A DNA stretch of 64,000 nucleotides from Pelomonas sp. SE-A7 (GTDB lineage: Bacteria; Pseudomonadota; Gammaproteobacteria; Burkholderiales; Burkholderiaceae_C). Positions 36,566 through 44,784 of this stretch are shown piece by piece (the first letter of the stretch is position 1; each line of letters begins with the position of its first letter). The stretch spans positions 1,984,001 through 2,048,000 of the forward strand of contig NZ_JAUASW010000001.1 in NCBI RefSeq assembly GCF_030345705.1. Reading direction: 5' to 3'. The notes below the pieces were generated by a model, which was not told the DNA's origin, did no database searches, and saw nothing but the letters and a program-made list of their open reading frames with translations. The translations under genes and the position numbers were made by a program.

Positions 36566-36599
36566 GCCGGACCTCCCGTGTCCGGCTTCGCCTTTTCTT
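36566..36599 (+). promoter_or_regulatory. Hairpin with T-run in the leader of the small basic gene
   Basis: GCCGGAC-N7-GTCCGGC followed by TTCGCCTTTTCTT, 17 nt before ATG 36616. A -10-like TAGAAT lies at 36550-36555, so a transcript would enter the hairpin almost at once. It could be a leader terminator (attenuator) or end a short antiparallel unit. Confidence 0.4.
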
Positions 36600-36615
36600 A
36601 TTCATCGGAGCCATC

Positions 36616-36771
36616 ATGGGCAACAAGATCAAGACCGAAGCCGACCGCCGCGCCACCCCGCGCCTGGCCGGCACGCCGTCGCGCATGGGCGCCGGCCACC
36701 GCAGCAGCCTGGAGCGTGGTTCGCACACCCGCAGCAAGAAGAACCCGGGCAAGCGTCCGCATTCGGGTTGA
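36616..36771 (+). CDS. Small basic protein, 51 residues
   Basis: ATG GGC AAC AAG ... TGA encodes MGNKIKTEADRR..., ending NPGKRPHSG. About a third of residues are Lys, Arg or His, with glycine and serine between and no hydrophobic core, so it is probably disordered and nucleic-acid binding. CGGAG lies 6 nt upstream of the ATG. Codon use is as in neighbouring genes and synonymous positions are G/C, which favours a real gene. Unnamed; function unknown. Confidence 0.68.
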   Translation: MGNKIKTEADRRATPRLAGTPSRMGAGHRSSLERGSHTRSKKNPGKRPHSG

Positions 36772-36777
36772 ATGTTG

Positions 36778-36881
36778 GCCCCTCGCCCAGGGAATACCTG
36801 GGCGGTCCCCCGAGGGGACGGCGATCATCGGCGGGCTTGCCCGCCAATGACATCGCCTCAAGTCATCCTTGGGGCGGCCCT
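36778..36881. repeat. Modular hairpin repeat, copy B
   Basis: Same conserved frame as copy A (GCCCCTCGCCC; CGGTCCCCCGAGGGGACGGC; CTTGGGGCGGCCC), beginning 7 nt after the small basic gene. The variable hairpins here are CCCAGG/CCTGGG and GGCGGGC/GCCCGCC. Confidence 0.8.
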
Positions 36882-36906
36882 GCGGATGCCTTGAATCCGC
36901 AAGACC

Positions 36907-36935
36907 ACAGGCCCTGACGGGCCTGTTTCTATTTC
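36907..36935 (+). terminator. Rho-independent terminator
   Basis: ACAGGCCC-TGAC-GGGCCTGT followed by TTCTATTT: an 8-bp stem with a good T-run, ending the small basic gene and lying 24 bp before the FAD oxidoreductase gene. Confidence 0.75.
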
Positions 36936-36959
36936 CAGCGTTCGATTTGAGCCCTGACC

Positions 36960-38618
36960 ATGCTCCGCATCACCGAACTCCGTCTCCCCCTCACTCATGC
37001 AGACGATGAGCTGCGCCCCGCCATCGTGGCGCGGCTCGGCATCGCGGATGCAGACCTGAAGTCCTTCCACGTCTTCAAGCGCGGCTACGATGCCCGCAAG
37101 AAGACCGCGATCACGCTGATCTACACGATCGACTGCGAGCTGGCCGACGAAGCCGCCGTGTTCGCCCGCCACAGTGGCGACCACCAGATCCGCGCCACGC
37201 CGGACACCCGCTACAAGTTCGTCGGCCATGCGCCGGCCGATTTCGCGGCCTCCGAGAAGCCCCGGCCCGTGGTCGTCGGCTTCGGCCCCTGCGGCCTGTT
37301 CGCCGCCCTGATCCTGGCCCAGATGGGTCTGCGCCCCATCGTGCTGGAGCGCGGCAAGCCGGTGCGCGAACGCACCAAGGACACCTGGGGCCTGTGGCGC
37401 AAGCAGGAACTCAACCCCGAATCCAATGTGCAGTTCGGCGAAGGCGGCGCCGGCACCTTTTCGGACGGCAAGCTCTACAGCCAGATCTCCGACCCGCGCC
37501 ACCTGACCCGCAAGGTGCTGACCGAGTTCGTCAAGGCCGGCGCGCCGGACGAGATCCTCTACGTCAGCAAGCCCCATATCGGCACCTTCCGCCTGGTCTC
37601 CATGATCATCAAGATGCGAGCCGAGATCGAGGCGCTGGGCGGCGAGATCCGCTTCCAGCAGAAGCTGTCGGATGTCCTGATCGAGGACGGCCAGGTGCGT
37701 GGCGTGACGCTGGAGTCCGGCGAGCAGATCCGCACCGAGCATGTGATCCTGGCCCTGGGCCACAGCGCCCGCGACACTTTCAAGATGCTGCACGAGCGCG
37801 GCGTCTACATGGAGGCCAAGCCCTTCTCCATCGGCTACCGCATCGAGCATCCGCAGAGCCTGATCGATGCCGCCCGCTTCGGCCCCAATGCCGGCCATCC
37901 CATCTTGGGCGCAGCCGACTACAAGCTGGTCCACCACGCCAAGAACGGCCGCGCCGTCTACAGCTTCTGCATGTGCCCGGGTGGCACCGTGGTGGCCGCC
38001 ACCTCCGAGCCGGAGCGCGTGGTCACCAATGGCATGAGCCAGTATTCGCGCAACGAGCGCAACGCCAATGCCGGCATCGTGGTCAACCTCGACCCGCAGG
38101 ACTACCGGCAGGACGGCAAGCGCGACGGCAGCCCGGTCAATCCGCTGGACGGCATGGCCTTCCAGCGCCTCTGGGAGTCGCGCGCCTACGAGCTGGGCGG
38201 CGGCGGCTACATCGCGCCGGGCTCCCTGGTCGGCGACTTCATCAAGCGCCAGGTCAGCCGCGAGTTCGGCGACGTCGTGCCGTCCTACAAGCCCGGCGTG
38301 CTGCTGACCGATCTGCAGCAGAAGGGCCGCGGCAGCCTGCCCGACTATGCGCTGGAAGCGATCCGCGAGGCCCTGCCGGCCTTTGCCCGCCAGATCCGCG
38401 GCTTCGACCGGCCCGACGCGGTGCTGACCGGGGTCGAGACGCGCACCTCGTCACCGCTGCGCATCACGCGCGGCAAGGATTACCAGAGCCTGAACGTCAA
38501 GGGCCTGTACCCGGCCGGCGAAGGCGCAGGCTATGCCGGCGGCATCATGTCGGCCGGCGTGGACGGCATCGAGGTGGCTGAGGCGGTGGGCCGCGCCCTG
38601 CTGGGCACGGCCGCCTGA
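36960..38618 (+). CDS. FAD-dependent oxidoreductase, COG2509 type
   Basis: A 552-residue flavoprotein of unknown substrate. An N-terminal domain of about 95 residues (LRLPLTHADDELRPAIVARLG, FKRGYDARKK) is typical of COG2509. It is followed by the dinucleotide-binding motif VVVGFGPCGLFAALILAQMGLRPIVLERG and the NVQFGEGGAGTFSDGKL flavin region. The C-terminal FAD contact is LYPAGEGAGYAGGIMSAGVDG. It is well conserved in bacteria without a settled function. Expressed alone: the terminator at 36907 precedes it and the next gene is convergent. Confidence 0.88.
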   Translation: MLRITELRLPLTHADDELRPAIVARLGIADADLKSFHVFKRGYDARKKTAITLIYTIDCELADEAAVFARHSGDHQIRATPDTRYKFVGHAPADFAASEKPRPVVVGFGPCGLFAALILAQMGLRPIVLERGKPVRERTKDTWGLWRKQELNPESNVQFGEGGAGTFSDGKLYSQISDPRHLTRKVLTEFVKAGAPDEILYVSKPHIGTFRLVSMIIKMRAEIEALGGEIRFQQKLSDVLIEDGQVRGVTLESGEQIRTEHVILALGHSARDTFKMLHERGVYMEAKPFSIGYRIEHPQSLIDAARFGPNAGHPILGAADYKLVHHAKNGRAVYSFCMCPGGTVVAATSEPERVVTNGMSQYSRNERNANAGIVVNLDPQDYRQDGKRDGSPVNPLDGMAFQRLWESRAYELGGGGYIAPGSLVGDFIKRQVSREFGDVVPSYKPGVLLTDLQQKGRGSLPDYALEAIREALPAFARQIRGFDRPDAVLTGVETRTSSPLRITRGKDYQSLNVKGLYPAGEGAGYAGGIMSAGVDGIEVAEAVGRALLGTAA

Positions 38619-38626
38619 CGCCAGGC

Positions 38627-39187
38627 TCAGCTGTTGGCGGCGGGCGGCGACGTGCTGATCGGGCCCAGCGCCTCCGGTGCCTTGAAGCCCATGTCGTGCC
38701 GTCGCGAACGGCGCGGCGGGTGCTTGCGCAGGTAGCGGTCCACCCCCCACGCCGCCAGGGCCAGTCCCAGCAGCGCCGCGAGCGAGAACTGCGCACCGAA
38801 CAGCGGTGCCTGCGAATAGCGCATCAGCATGTAGCTGACGGGCACTTCCGAGGCCGGCGGATTCAACGCAAAACGGATCACGCCGAACAGCAGCCAGCCC
38901 ACCACGCCCAGGCCTACACCCGCCACGCACCAGGCGGTATGGGCATGGCGGGCACGCCCCCAGGGGCGCACCGTCAGCCAGGCCCAGACCAGGCAGAACG
39001 CGAACACCGGCAGCGCCAGGATCAGGGCTTCGGCGATCTGCACACTGAGGCTGCCGCGCGCGCCGAACAAGGTGACCCAGCTGCGCGGCACGCCGTTGCG
39101 GCCCAGGTATTGCCCCATGGCCTGAGCCGCCAGGTACAGGCCTACGCCGGAGAACAAGGAGACAAGTCGTCGGCCGCTACGTCGCAT
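38627..39187 (-). CDS. Uncharacterised membrane protein, four helices
   Basis: A 186-residue protein from ATG 39187 (MRRSGRRLVSLFSG). Hydrophobic stretches occur at about residues 8-25, 48-72, 84-107 and 128-150, so four membrane helices are likely, with a basic C-terminal tail. I recognise no family. It is convergent with the FAD oxidoreductase gene and divergent from the exported nuclease-like gene. Confidence 0.6.
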   Translation of the reverse strand: MRRSGRRLVSLFSGVGLYLAAQAMGQYLGRNGVPRSWVTLFGARGSLSVQIAEALILALPVFAFCLVWAWLTVRPWGRARHAHTAWCVAGVGLGVVGWLLFGVIRFALNPPASEVPVSYMLMRYSQAPLFGAQFSLAALLGLALAAWGVDRYLRKHPPRRSRRHDMGFKAPEALGPISTSPPAANS

Positions 39188-39410
39188 GGATGGTCCGCTC
39201 CCTGCGGGTCTGGTGGATGAAGGAATCGAATGGCCCGATTCTGGGCCGCGGCCCTGTCGCACGTCTGCGGGACAGCCCCGAGGTTGTGGGGGCATGGCCC
39301 AACGCCGGGGCGATTACCGTGAAAAAGTGCAAAGTCTCACCAGCTGGTCAGATCCTGGCCGCAGACGCCGCTACCATCGCGGCGCCTTCCCCAACAACGC
39401 CCTGTCGTCC

Positions 39411-40709
39411 ATGAAGTACCCCCTCGCCCTGATCCTGGCCGCCGCGACCGCCTCGTCGTCAACCGCGAGCGCCCAGCCGCTGCGCGTGGCCAGCTGGAAC
39501 CTGGGCTGGCATGTCTCCACCGCCGAGTTGCCGGCCTGGATCGCCCAATGCAGCAAGCCCTACGCCAAGAGCGCCGCCGACGGTGTCTGGCGCGTCGCTC
39601 CCGAGGGCGCGGCCGGCGCCACGGTGGGCTGGTTCATCAAGGAATCGCGTTCGCAACTGGAAGGCCTGGACCTGTCCAGGATGCCGCCCTGCGGCGTCTA
39701 CGAAGGCCCGGACCGCAGCAAGCTCGCCGTCACGCCGGCCGCCTGGGCCGAGCGCAACCAGCGCATCGCCCAGATCCTCGACAAGGACGTGCGCGCCGAC
39801 GTGATCGCGTTCCAGGAAGTCTCGGGCACGGCCGCCGTTCGTGAAGCCCTGGGCGCCGCGGCCGAACGCTACAACGTCTGCTCGTTCGACGGCCGCTTCA
39901 AGGTCCAGCGCCTGGCCTTCGCCTGGCGCAAGGAACTGGGCGCCGGCGACTGCCGCACCGAAGACGCGATGACCCTGCCCGAGGTCGCGGACAAGGACCA
40001 GGTCCGCCCCGGCTTCGTGCTGACGCTGAAGATCGCCGACAAGCGCACCAGCTTCATGACCGTGCACCTGAAGTCCAGCTGCGTGAGCCCGCTGGACGGC
40101 CGCGGCCGCCTGGACCAGGACCGCAGCAACAAGGACCGCGGCTTCACCGATCCCTGCCCCACCCTGCAGCAGCAGGTCGCGCCCATCGAGGCCGCGGTGG
40201 AAAAGCTGGCGGCGACCTCGGACCAGTTCATCGTGCTGGGCGACTTCAACCGCAACCTCTGGCACGAGGCCAACGAGGTCGAGGGCGCCAAGGCCCTGCG
40301 CAGCGATGGTTCGACCGACCTGGCCAAGCCCTTGCCGGCCGGCGTGAAGACCCAGAACCTGTTCAAGGAAGTGTTCGACGGCGAGCCGGCCAACACCCGC
40401 GCCGCTCTCGTGCCGATGGAGTGCAAGCTGGACCCGAAGCTGGCCGCCCTGTGCGACCGCTCCAAGACCGAGGCGCTGCGCCGCGAGGACATGGCGCCGC
40501 TCGGCGAAGCCTCGGGCCTGGGCTGCCGCAACGCAATCGGCCTGGACCACTTCGTCGTCGCTGACAAGCTCAAGGCCAAGGTGCTGGGCGCGCAGAAGGT
40601 CGGCATTGGCGCCTTCGGCGACAGCCTGCCGCCCCCGGCCGGCAAGAGCGACCCGGTGCTGGGTGCTTCGGACCACTGCCCCATCGTGATGAGCATAGAC
40701 CTGCGCTGA
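39411..40709 (+). CDS. Exported endonuclease/exonuclease/phosphatase-family protein
   Basis: A 432-residue protein with a signal peptide (LALILAAATASSSTASAQ). EEP-fold motifs: LRVASWNLGWHV at the start, ADVIAFQEVSG with the metal-binding Glu, SFMTVHLKS, FIVLGDFNRN and the terminal GASDHCPIVMSI with catalytic Asp-His. It may cut nucleic acids or phosphodiesters outside the cytoplasm. Cysteines are frequent in insert regions, compatible with disulfides. The ATG at 39411 was chosen for the signal peptide. Confidence 0.88.
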   Translation: MKYPLALILAAATASSSTASAQPLRVASWNLGWHVSTAELPAWIAQCSKPYAKSAADGVWRVAPEGAAGATVGWFIKESRSQLEGLDLSRMPPCGVYEGPDRSKLAVTPAAWAERNQRIAQILDKDVRADVIAFQEVSGTAAVREALGAAAERYNVCSFDGRFKVQRLAFAWRKELGAGDCRTEDAMTLPEVADKDQVRPGFVLTLKIADKRTSFMTVHLKSSCVSPLDGRGRLDQDRSNKDRGFTDPCPTLQQQVAPIEAAVEKLAATSDQFIVLGDFNRNLWHEANEVEGAKALRSDGSTDLAKPLPAGVKTQNLFKEVFDGEPANTRAALVPMECKLDPKLAALCDRSKTEALRREDMAPLGEASGLGCRNAIGLDHFVVADKLKAKVLGAQKVGIGAFGDSLPPPAGKSDPVLGASDHCPIVMSIDLR

Positions 40710-40725
40710 GCGCAGGCCACATTCG

Positions 40726-41568
40726 CTAGCGGCCGGGGCGCTCCTCGGCCGCCTCGTGCAGCACGATCAGCCACTGGCCTTCGCCCAGGGCCTCGGGGTC
40801 GGCCTCGTGCAGAGTGAAGCTCAGGCGCCGCTCGCTGCGCGCCACCAGGGCCGCCGCACTGGGCCGCGGTGAGCGACCGCGCGAGGCCCGCCACTGGGCC
40901 AGCACGGTCAGCTCGCCCGGCTCGGCACCGGCCCGGCGGCGCAGGGCCTCGCGGTGCAGCCACAGCAGCAGCTCGGGCGGCAGGCGGCCGCGCTCGAAAT
41001 GCCCGCCGCTGAAGAACTCGGCCATCAGCGAACGCGCCAGCGCCGTCTGCCACAGGCACCAGCCATCGGACTCGCGCACGGCGATGCTGGCGTGGCCGAA
41101 GGCGTCCAGTGCGCTGCGCGGCCGATCCGACGCACGCCTCAGCAGCGCCGACATGCGCTGCAGCAATTCGCGCGGCCGCACCGGCGCCAGCAGGCAGTCG
41201 CTGGCCCCGGCCGCCATCGCGCCCTCGACCATGCCTTCCACGCCGGCCAGGCACAGCACGATCACCGGCAGGCTGCTCTCGACCCTGAGCCGGCTCAACA
41301 GCTCCAGCTGGCGCGGCTCGGGCGCATCCAGGATCACGAGGTCGGGCGCAGAGATCTCGGCCGGCAGGGGCCAGCGCGGCGCCAGCAGCTCGACCGAGTA
41401 GCCTGACTCCTCCATCGCATCCACATGGGCGGCCCAGGCCTTGGGCAGGCTGCTCAGCAGCAGCACCCGCTCGCCATGGGCCGTGGCCGGCGGTGCGCTG
41501 GGCAGGGCCGGCTCCAGGCTGGCATGGTCGGGATCGTCGGCGGTGCGGTGCGGTGGCTGGTCAGTCAT
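40726..41568 (-). CDS. Degenerate receiver-domain protein
   Basis: A 280-residue protein from ATG 41568. Residues about 35-150 have a CheY-like fold (RVLLLSSLPKAWAAHVDAMEESGYSVELL; DLVILDAPEP; GASDCLLAPVRPRELL). The acidic pocket after the first strand is SS instead of DD/ED, and the invariant Lys before Pro is missing (APVRP), so normal phosphorylation is doubtful although the Asp of ILD remains. The C-terminal 130 residues have no recognised output domain. It may be a phosphorylation-independent partner protein. Confidence 0.7.
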   Translation of the reverse strand: MTDQPPHRTADDPDHASLEPALPSAPPATAHGERVLLLSSLPKAWAAHVDAMEESGYSVELLAPRWPLPAEISAPDLVILDAPEPRQLELLSRLRVESSLPVIVLCLAGVEGMVEGAMAAGASDCLLAPVRPRELLQRMSALLRRASDRPRSALDAFGHASIAVRESDGWCLWQTALARSLMAEFFSGGHFERGRLPPELLLWLHREALRRRAGAEPGELTVLAQWRASRGRSPRPSAAALVARSERRLSFTLHEADPEALGEGQWLIVLHEAAEERPGR

Positions 41569-41712
41569 CGAGCCATCTGATTGCAAGCGCCGTGCCGGGC
41601 GCGGACCGGACGGCGGCGGGGTCTTCGAGCCCTCCGAGGCACCAGGATGGGGATCTCGCACCAAGTTGCGGCACCCCGGTCGACGAACCGAAGCGTTGGG
41701 GCCAGGATTCGG

Positions 41713-41728
41713 CTGGCATGCGGCTTGC
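41713..41728 (+). promoter_or_regulatory. Sigma-54-like promoter before the GNAT gene
   Basis: TGGCAT-N5-TTGCA fits the -24/-12 consensus TGGCAC-N5-TTGCA with one mismatch and exact GG-to-GC spacing. A start site near 41739 would leave a 31-nt leader to ATG 41770. No activator gene is adjacent. Confidence 0.45.
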
Positions 41729-41769
41729 ACCCGGACTTGCCTTTGAGCACCAATGCCTTGAACCCGACC

Positions 41770-42225
41770 ATGGACATCCGCCTCGACGACCTCAGCGGTC
41801 CCGAAATCCGCGCCCTGCTGGAAGAACACCTGCGCCACATGCACGAACTCTCGCCGCCGGAGAGCGTGCACGCGCTGGACCTGAGCAAGCTGCGCCGGCC
41901 CGAGATCAGCTTCTGGACCTGCTGGCAGGGCAGCGAGCTGCTGGGCTGCGGCGCCCTGATGCAGGGGCCTGCCGGCGATGGCGAGATCAAGTCCATGCGC
42001 ACCGGCCAGGCCCACCGGGGCAAGGGCGCCGGGAGGCTGATGCTGAACCACATCCTGGCCGAGGCCCGCCGCCGTGGGCTCTCGCGCCTGAACCTGGAGA
42101 CCGGCTCGCAGCCGGCCTTCGAACCGGCACGCCGGCTCTACGCCAGCGCCGGCTTCCAGGTCTGCGGCCCCTTCGGCGACTACGAGGAAGACCCCTACAG
42201 CGTGTTCATGACGCTGGCGCTCTGA
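41770..42225 (+). CDS. GNAT-family N-acetyltransferase
   Basis: A 151-residue acetyl-CoA-dependent acetyltransferase. The acetyl-CoA pyrophosphate-binding motif is RGKGAGRLMLNHIL (Q/RxxGxG/A), followed by LNLETGSQPAFEPARRLYASAGFQVCGPF typical of YjaB/ElaA-like proteins. The start at ATG 41770 (MDIRLDDL) matches the family N-terminus; upstream in-frame codons are rejected because they run through the putative promoter. The acceptor is unknown. Confidence 0.87.
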   Translation: MDIRLDDLSGPEIRALLEEHLRHMHELSPPESVHALDLSKLRRPEISFWTCWQGSELLGCGALMQGPAGDGEIKSMRTGQAHRGKGAGRLMLNHILAEARRRGLSRLNLETGSQPAFEPARRLYASAGFQVCGPFGDYEEDPYSVFMTLAL

Positions 42226-42340
42226 CACCGGCAGGGGCGGCCAGCGCCCTGTAGTGCGGGGATTCGGCGCCAGATCGGCCGATCAGGCCCTCGATGCACC
42301 GGGATAATGCCCGCTGGATCCCCCTCCCCCTACCTGCAGC

Positions 42341-43759
42341 ATGGAGCGATTGACCGAGCAGATCGTGGCCTGGCACAACCGGCATCCGCTGGCCAAGCGG
42401 ATCAGTGCCTTCGACGTGCACACGGTCGGCGTGATCGCCCTGCCCTTCATGCGCCAGAACCGGCGCCCGCCGGTGCCCATGGAACCGGTGCTGACGCAAG
42501 AGGTGCCGGACCCGCTGGTCCATGAGGCCGAGACCCGCGACGCCGAGTCCGGCGATGCCGACGGCGACGACGCCGCCGATGGTCCTGGCGCCTTCAGCCG
42601 CTTCGAAGCCGAGATCGCGCCCCGCACCGGCGGTGGCCCGGCCTGGCTGCAGCCGCTGCGCAATCTTTTGTTCCGGATGCGCCGCCAGCGCTGGGGCAAC
42701 CACTGGCAGTGGCCGGTGTTCAGCGAAGAGCTGATTCCCGGGCTGGCCGCGGCCAAGGTGGCCCGGTTTGCGCTGGATTACGGCTACAACGAGGCGCCAG
42801 GCGACCCGCATTGGCCGCGACGCACGGCCGCAGTCGACGAGGACTTCGTGGCGCGCGGCTCGGCCAAGCACCGCGGTGGCGCCTGGCCTTTCGAGCTCTT
42901 CCTCGTCAGCGCCGGCATCGACGCCGGCAGCTCGCGCACCCGGGTCCTGGTCGGCCAGGGCATGGGCCGCCACCTGATGATCGCCGGCAAGCGCTGCATC
43001 AGCCCGGTCCGCAGCGCCGCCGCCGTGCTGCTGCTGGTCGGCGGCCTGGGCGCACTGTGGTGGGGGCAGCGCCAGGCTGGCCAAGAGGCCGCCGCGGTCA
43101 CGGCAGCCGCCTCGGCGCCGGCCTCGACAATGGCGCCACCGGCATCGACCACCGCCATGCCGGCTTCATCGCAAGCACCGGCCGGTCTTCCGGCCTCGAC
43201 CGCCGAACCTCAACCCCTGCCGGCCAGCCAGGCCCTGCCGGCCGCTGCGATGCCGCATGGCGTGCCGGCTTCGGAACTGCCGGACCAGGCCTCGGGCCCG
43301 CAGGCCGACATCCGGCCCCGCCTGGTCCCGCAGCGTCCCAACAAGGCACCTCCCCTGCTTTCGTCGGCCAGCGAACCAGCGGCGGCGACGGCCAGCGCCC
43401 CTGGCAAGCCCGACAAGGTTCCGGCCGCGGCAACGGCAGCGACCCCGCCTGCTTCCCAGCAGGCGGAGGCCCCGCCCGAGCGCAAGGTGGCGCCTGTGAT
43501 TCCCAAACTCGGCAGCCGCCAGGTCGCCCTGGTCGGCCCGGCCAGCGCCAAACGCGAGGAGGCCGAGGCCTATCTCGCACGGATGAAGTCCATGCTGAGC
43601 GGCGTCACCAAGGAGCCGGATTCCCTTCAGCTGCAGGTGTTGCAGACGCCGGCCGGCTATGTGCCCACCGTGTGGCCCTTCGCGACTCGCGAGCAGGCCC
43701 AGCTGATCAATGCGACCATGGTCGCCCGTGGCATGCGAACCCGTGCCGTCGATTTCTGA
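42341..43759 (+). CDS. Bitopic membrane protein with SPOR-like C-terminus
   Basis: A 472-residue protein. The cytoplasmic N-terminal 220 residues have an acidic stretch (AETRDAESGDADGDDAADG) and no known domain. One membrane helix is at about residues 224-242 (SAAAVLLLVGGLGALWWG). An Ala/Pro/Ser-rich linker of about 140 residues follows, then a C-terminal 80-residue domain resembling SPOR (RQVALVGPASAKREEAEAYLARM ... VWPFATREQAQLINATMVARGM). SPOR domains bind denuded peptidoglycan at the septum, so a division or wall role is possible. Six nt separate it from the UreE-like gene. Confidence 0.7.
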   Translation: MERLTEQIVAWHNRHPLAKRISAFDVHTVGVIALPFMRQNRRPPVPMEPVLTQEVPDPLVHEAETRDAESGDADGDDAADGPGAFSRFEAEIAPRTGGGPAWLQPLRNLLFRMRRQRWGNHWQWPVFSEELIPGLAAAKVARFALDYGYNEAPGDPHWPRRTAAVDEDFVARGSAKHRGGAWPFELFLVSAGIDAGSSRTRVLVGQGMGRHLMIAGKRCISPVRSAAAVLLLVGGLGALWWGQRQAGQEAAAVTAAASAPASTMAPPASTTAMPASSQAPAGLPASTAEPQPLPASQALPAAAMPHGVPASELPDQASGPQADIRPRLVPQRPNKAPPLLSSASEPAAATASAPGKPDKVPAAATAATPPASQQAEAPPERKVAPVIPKLGSRQVALVGPASAKREEAEAYLARMKSMLSGVTKEPDSLQLQVLQTPAGYVPTVWPFATREQAQLINATMVARGMRTRAVDF

Positions 43760-43765
43760 ACTGCC

Positions 43766-44095
43766 ATGCCCATCGTCAACAAGCTCTTCCCCCATGGCCA
43801 AGGCCTGGCCCCGGCCCTGGTCAAGCGCGCCGCCACGGTCGAACTGGATGCGGCCAGCTGCAAGCTGAATCGCTTCGAAGCGACCGACAGCCTGGGGCGA
43901 TTGCTCAGCGTGGACCTGCCCGAGGGCAGCCAGCTCTGCGACGGCGACGTGCTGCTGGTGGACGATGGGTCGATGGTGCGAGTGATCGCGCCGGAGGCCG
44001 GCCATCATCACGAGCACGCTCCCGCGCGCAAGTCCATAGGCATCAAGGTCTCAGCTGCCGAGCCCCATGTGCATGGGCCTCACTGCAAACACTGA
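43766..44095 (+). CDS. Mini-protein with UreE N-terminal domain and His-rich tail
   Basis: A 109-residue protein. Residues 1 to about 75 resemble the peptide-binding N-domain of betaproteobacterial urease accessory protein UreE (NKLFPHGQGLAPALVKRAATVELD; FEATDSLGRLLSVDLPEGSQLCDGDVLLVDDGSMVRV). The UreE metallochaperone C-domain is absent. The remaining 35 residues carry His clusters (GHHHEH, HVHGPHCKH) able to hold nickel, copper or zinc. No urease genes are in the window. Co-transcribed with the SPOR-like gene. The UreE likeness is from memory of family sequences. Confidence 0.62.
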   Translation: MPIVNKLFPHGQGLAPALVKRAATVELDAASCKLNRFEATDSLGRLLSVDLPEGSQLCDGDVLLVDDGSMVRVIAPEAGHHHEHAPARKSIGIKVSAAEPHVHGPHCKH

Positions 44096-44107
44096 TGAAG
44101 ACTGAGT

Positions 44108-44749
44108 TCAGCCGGCCAGCATGCGCAGCGCCGCTTCCAGTTGCTCGGTCGGCTCGCGCTTGAAGCCCGAGCGGGCATAGCGCTGCAAGCGGCCGATCAC
44201 GAAGCTGACCAGGACCGAGGCCTGGGCATTGGCCGCCACCGTGGGCGTGCTTGATCCGGCCTCCTCGGCCGCCTGGCGCAGACATTGGCGCAGCGAAGAT
44301 TCGATGCGGTCGAAGAACAGGTTCATGCGCGCCACCAGGCGCTCGTTCTCGTAGACCAGGGCATCGCCGACCATCACGCGACTCATGCCCGGATTGCGTT
44401 CGCCGAACTGCAGCAGCACGGAAACGATCTTCTGCGCCTGAGCAAGACCTGACCCCTCGCGCTCGCTGATCTGGTTGACCAGGGTGAAGATGCTGCTTTC
44501 AATGAATTCGATCAGGCCCTCGAACATCTGGGCCTTGCTGGCGAAGTGGCGGTAGAGCGCCGCTTCGCTGACCTCCAGCTTGGCCGCCAGGGCCGCGGTG
44601 GTCACCCGGTCGGCACCGGGTTGTTCCAGCATGCCGGCCAGGGTCTGCAGGATCTGCACCCGGCGCTCGCCCGGCTTGGGACGTCGACGCGGCGCCTCGC
44701 CGGCCGCTGGCGCTGGGGACTCGCTGAGGTTGGGGCTGGCATCGGACAT
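44108..44749 (-). CDS. slmA: Nucleoid occlusion factor, TetR family
   Basis: A 213-residue protein that binds specific chromosomal sites and blocks FtsZ assembly over the nucleoid. HTH at about residues 45-68 (VTTAALAAKLEVSEAALYRHFASKAQMFEGLIEFIE) with the SlmA-typical N-terminus RRRPKPGERRVQILQTLAGMLE. ATG 44749 is used; a TTG 39 nt upstream was rejected. Closeness to argB is a usual arrangement in Burkholderiales and supports the name over a generic TetR call. Confidence 0.88.
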   Translation of the reverse strand: MSDASPNLSESPAPAAGEAPRRRPKPGERRVQILQTLAGMLEQPGADRVTTAALAAKLEVSEAALYRHFASKAQMFEGLIEFIESSIFTLVNQISEREGSGLAQAQKIVSVLLQFGERNPGMSRVMVGDALVYENERLVARMNLFFDRIESSLRQCLRQAAEEAGSSTPTVAANAQASVLVSFVIGRLQRYARSGFKREPTEQLEAALRMLAG

Positions 44750-44784
44750 GGCGAACGATTCTTGCACAGCCCGATGGCCCGTTT

